DNA of 64,000 nt from Metamycoplasma hyosynoviae (GTDB lineage Bacteria > Bacillota_I > Bacilli_A > Mycoplasmatales > Metamycoplasmataceae), in assembly GCF_004365165.1 (NCBI RefSeq), contig NZ_SOCH01000004.1:62001-126000 (forward strand), given 5' to 3'. The notes below the pieces were generated by a model. The model was not told the DNA's origin. It ran no database searches and worked only from the letters and a program-made list of their open reading frames with translations. The translations under genes and the position numbers were made by a program. Positions within the stretch are counted from its first letter, which is position 1. Every line of letters starts with the position of its first letter. This document shows, in pieces, positions 60,319-64,000 of the stretch.

Positions 60319-60732
60319 TATTTAACTCCGTTTCTTGTAATAGGTTTTGCATTTAAATTTACATATTTATTAATAAATTTAGTAATATCACGTGAATTTT
60401 CAAAATAATATTTTTCGTTATTTAACTCAATATTTCATAAATTAAAATATTTTAAATTCATTAAATATTTATGTCCATTATTTATGTAGAATATTTTTTC
60501 AGTTGAAGGAAGAATTAATTTTTGTAATATTGCACGGTAATTATTAGTAATAGTACTTGGATCATTAAAACCTAGTTCATTAAACAACATTTTAATACCG
60601 TGTGAACTTAATGTACTTTCAAGGCCAACTATTATATATCTAGCTATAGGTTTAATTCCATCAATTTTAATTTTTCTCAAATAATCTATTATTTCGGCAT
60701 CATCTTTAAATGTAGTTGATGATGAATAAAAA
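60318..60732 (-). pseudogene. First truncated 3' copy of the large array gene
   Basis: About 138 codons homologous to the end of the 61767 gene: SSSTTFKDDAEIIDYLRKIKIDG, ARYIIVGLESTLSSHGIKML, FNDPSTITNNYRAILQKL, ending NGVK-stop inside TAATG of the B2 gene. Frame is open but no ATG start exists near its 5' boundary, which follows 28 bp after the B1 stop. It may now act only as an untranslated leader, or be read from a TTG at 60680. Confidence 0.78.
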
Positions 60733-60759
60733 TATTTTTATTTCTTTATGCAAAAAAAT

Positions 60760-61767
60760 CTAAATACCGTGTTTAGATAATACAAATTTATCTACTTTTG
60801 ATGGTTCTGCATCAAAAGGTTTATCTGGGTCATATTCGATAATTTTGAAACGATAACTTGCAAATTTAAGAGGATCACAATTTCCGTATTGTTCAATATA
60901 ATCTTCATCCAACTTCTTTCAGTCTGCACTATAAGCAGAAATTTTATAACGTAATCTTAGTAATTGATTTGTTGAATATGATTTTTCAAGACCTCTAAAA
61001 GATTCAAATGTAATTTCTGGTTTTCAATCGCCTTTTCCTTGATACTGTTCATCACCAGCGGGATATGTAATAAAATGTTCATTTTTATAATATGGTTTTG
61101 GAATAGAAAAAATGTCTCTTATTTTTTGTATCCCTAATGGAGGGTGATTAAACATAGCTGTAATATTTATTTTTGAATAATAAGTCCTAGCTATTCAAGT
61201 ATTATTTAAAATTTTTCATTCAGGATAATCTAAAGATAAATTCAAATTTAAATTAGGAATATTAAAAAGCTTTAAAATTTCTTCAAATTGATCATCATCT
61301 AATACACTATAATATGATTGTGGAGACATTCCTCTAGAAAAATCAAATTTCACTTCTTTAACATAATATAAATGAACCGGATCATTACTAATTTTAGGGT
61401 TTTTGTATTCTATTATTTCTTTTGAAGCATATTTATTCATAACTTTTTTAAAAATATTAAATTTATGTTGAAAATCAACATACCATTTTTTGAAATCATC
61501 ATTAAATTTTTTTGTTAATCAATACATTTTAATTTTTCGATTTGGATTATTTCATAAATTTTGATTTACAGTTCCTTCATTAAAATATTCATCTTTCATT
61601 TTAAATTGTTCAAAATCATCAAAAACATATTTTCCCTTATCAATATCTTTTTCATATTTTTTAACTAATTTTTCATCTTTTTGTTCTTGTGTTTCTTCAC
61701 GAACACATGAAACTGCAAGCTGAATTGGTGCTAATAAAGCAGGCATTAATAAAAGTGATTTTTTCAT
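60760..61767 (-). CDS. 335-aa array lipoprotein, copy B1
   Basis: 335 aa. Signal MKKSLLLMPALLAPIQL, Cys21 in LAVSC. Shares its whole layout with B2 (FDDFEQFKMKD, MNKYASKEIIEYKNPKIS, HLYYVKEVKFDFSRG, ITFESFRGLEK, VLSKHGI). Start ATG shares a base with the large gene's stop (TAATG), so B1 depends on translation of the large gene. Likely surface partner of that protein. Function unknown. Confidence 0.88.
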
Positions 61768-64000
61768 TATTTAACTCCATTTCTTATAATAGGTTTTGCA
61801 TTTAAATTTACATATTTGATAATAAATTTAGTAACATCACGTGAATTAGCAAAATAATATTTTTCTTTATTTAACTCAATATTTCATAAATTGAAATACT
61901 TAAGATCCATTAAATATTTATGTCCATTATTTACATAAAATATTTTTTCAGTTGAAGGTAAAATTAATTTTTGCAATATTGCACGGTAATTATTAGTAAT
62001 AGTACTTGGATCATTAAAACCTAGTTCATTAAACAACATTTTAATACCGTGTGAACTTAATGTACTTTCAAGACCAACTATTATATATCTGGCTATGGGT
62101 TTAATTCCATCAATTTTAATTTTTCTTAAATAATCAGCTATTTCGGCATCATCTTTAAATGTAGTTAATGATGAATAAGAATTATTTAATTGATATACTA
62201 AAGAATTATCTTTGGCTTCTCTATATTGAATAAAGTTTTTAAATTTGAATGTTTGTAATCCTTCTAAATTGAAATAATTTGAATAATCATCAATATGACC
62301 AATTTTTCTTTTTAAAGAAAAATCGTTTTGTTCTTTAATTGTGTCTTGAACATTCATTATTTCAGTTTTATTTATTTTTTTGTTAAGATTAATACAATCG
62401 AAATAATCATTATTATTTTTAGTTTTATTACTTAAATTAATGAATTTATTTTTATCTTCATTATTGTAAAAGATAGGCTTATCATTATAATATGTAATTT
62501 CTTTAGTAATTGTTAATTCTATATCTCAAATATTAAATACATTTGTTAAATTTGAGTTAGTTTTTCAATTAACTCAATTACTATCTAAACCATTTCTATA
62601 ATGTGTTTGTAAATCACTAAATTTTAATCCACTATAATTTTTTTTATTATTTCGATCTGCATTTTTAACAAATTTGCTTAGTTCATTTTTAAAAACATCA
62701 TATAACATATTTCATGTCGTAGCATCAATTATTTGATTTTCAAAATATTTTTCTGCTTCATCTTTATTTTCTTGATTAATATTTAATTTTCTAATAGCAT
62801 TTATTAATAATGATTGAAACATTTTAAGTTTTTCTGGTGATTCATCAAATTTATTTTTAAGATTATTCATTTTATTTTTGAAATTTTCTTTGTCAAATTC
62901 AACATTAATTTCAACACCAAAATTATTATAGGTTCATTTATCTTTATCTAGCACTGTTATATAGTAATTATCAGGTTTAAATTGTTTTGCAATTAGAGTA
63001 AGATTTTTAAAATCTAAGAAACTACCTTTTAATTTTGCCAAATGATCTCAATATGTATGTGTAATATATTCACTATCAATCGGTTTAGGTCCAGCATGTG
63101 GTCCTCTATGTCTACCACCTCCCTTACCATAATTAGGATTTTCAACTTCTTCTATTCTTTTAGAATATTCCCTTTTAAAATTATTATTTACAAATTTATT
63201 TGCCACTTCACTATTTTTTAAAATTTCTAAATCATAATAATATTTTTTCAATCATTCTTCATCAACATGTTTATAAAGTTCTGTTTTATCATTATTAACT
63301 ATTCATTCATTATCGTTATTTGAAGAAAAACTTTCAAAATATGCTTTACCATAATCCTCATATTTTTTCATATCATCCATTCTCGGTAATCTTAAAGTAA
63401 CTTTATAATGTCTTTTTACTGCTTGATTAGTAAAATCTTTTATTGCATTTGTAAATAAATTACTGAAAAAGTCACTATCATTACCTTTATATGATAATAA
63501 TTTCTCATTTCCATTTTCATCTTTTAAATGTAAAGCCTTAAGAATTTTAGTTTCACCTGCTAAAACATTTTTATGATAAATATCATGCATTAATTCATTT
63601 ATATCATTTTCATTAAGTGGATTGTAATATTTATCTTTTGTAATACCATTTGATGAATATTTTAATTTATAAAATATATTTTCAACAATATCTTCTGTAG
63701 AATTTTTAATTATGCTATTTTTAGCATCTTCTTCATCTTTAAATGGTTGATTTCTATGATCATAATATCTTTTAACAATGGCAAATTCTGGTAAATATGA
63801 TCTAATTACACTTGATAAATCATCAGTGTAATTGCCATGAATATCTTTATAGGCTCTTTTAATTTTAGAAAAATCAACAGGATTTAATTTATTTGGATCC
63901 ATATCGATTTGTCCATCAAAATCTTTAAGTTCTTTTTTACCTATGAAATGGTTAACATTTACTTTTTCTACTAAATATTTAACTATTTCATCTTTAGAAT
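61767..64000 (-). CDS. Large array surface protein, 5' end beyond window
   Basis: At least 744 codons, open to the right edge; start not seen. Lys/Asn/Asp-rich with TGA Trp. Features: Gly/His-rich patch GKGGGRHRGPHAGPKP about 290 residues from the visible end, TTWNMLYDVFKNEL, YYITVLDKDKW, RKIKIDGIKPIARYIIVGLES, and tail NAKPIIRNGVK. No conserved enzyme motif was recognised. Its last 140 codons have been copied twice downstream together with the small lipoprotein gene. By context it is a lipoprotein of the same system. Confidence 0.8.

Overview
The window is a very AT-rich mollicute chromosome segment read with genetic code 4. Almost every large gene contains in-frame TGA codons at conserved tryptophans (for example inside atpB, atpD, gyrB, lysS and era), so genes that look split in the standard code are intact. 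Lipoproteins with a K at -1 of the lipobox (AAKC, SKKC), a full F1F0 ATPase, and wall-less surface machinery instead of cell-wall genes point to a Mycoplasma/Mycoplasmopsis of the hominis group, perhaps the M. bovis/agalactiae side. The species is inference. I found no tRNA, rRNA or CRISPR.

Left part (1-9.4 kb, minus strand): the 5' part of a Pro-Thr-rich lipoprotein, then three tandem paralogous lipoproteins of about 830 aa carrying a DUF885-type zinc metallopeptidase signature (HESMMGHHNQ ... EGWALF). Each has its own promoter and terminator. A fourth unit survives only as a promoter joined to a 32-codon 3' end. All four promoters carry a short dyad 9-10 bp after the TATAAT box, and copy 1 has a run of nine G in its signal-peptide codons, a candidate phase-variation switch.

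9.4-29.4 kb (minus): the atp operon (atpI-like, B, E, F, H, A, G, D, C), a transglutaminase-like lipoprotein, a NERD protein, a giant 2653-residue lipoprotein whose SGNH-hydrolase domain has lost its catalytic Ser and His, and ktrB. 30.3-35.5 kb (plus): ktrA, a Cof-type HAD phosphatase, dnaB/dnaD-like and dnaI-like replication genes (the latter without a Walker A motif), and lysS.

35.6-46.5 kb (minus): a membrane protein, a two-domain and a one-domain choline-kinase-like gene, gyrB, an unknown gene overlapping a lipoprotein gene, rsuA-like pseudouridine synthase and mgtA. 46.7-58.7 kb (mostly plus): a C39-peptidase ABC exporter, ybeY-era, two PotD-like proteins flanking potABC, then smr-mutM (minus) and tsaC-rpiB (plus).

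Right end (58.8-64 kb, minus): an IS3-family transposase relic and a decaying tandem array in which a large gene is translationally coupled (TAATG) to a 335-aa lipoprotein gene. The 3' end of the large gene and the small gene have been duplicated. The surface is thus built from two amplified lipoprotein families at the window's ends, with housekeeping (energy, K+/Mg2+/polyamine transport, replication) between them. Several genes (ktrB, ybeY, and a 50-codon ORF before potA) have TATAAT only 7-8 bp before ATG, suggesting leaderless mRNAs.
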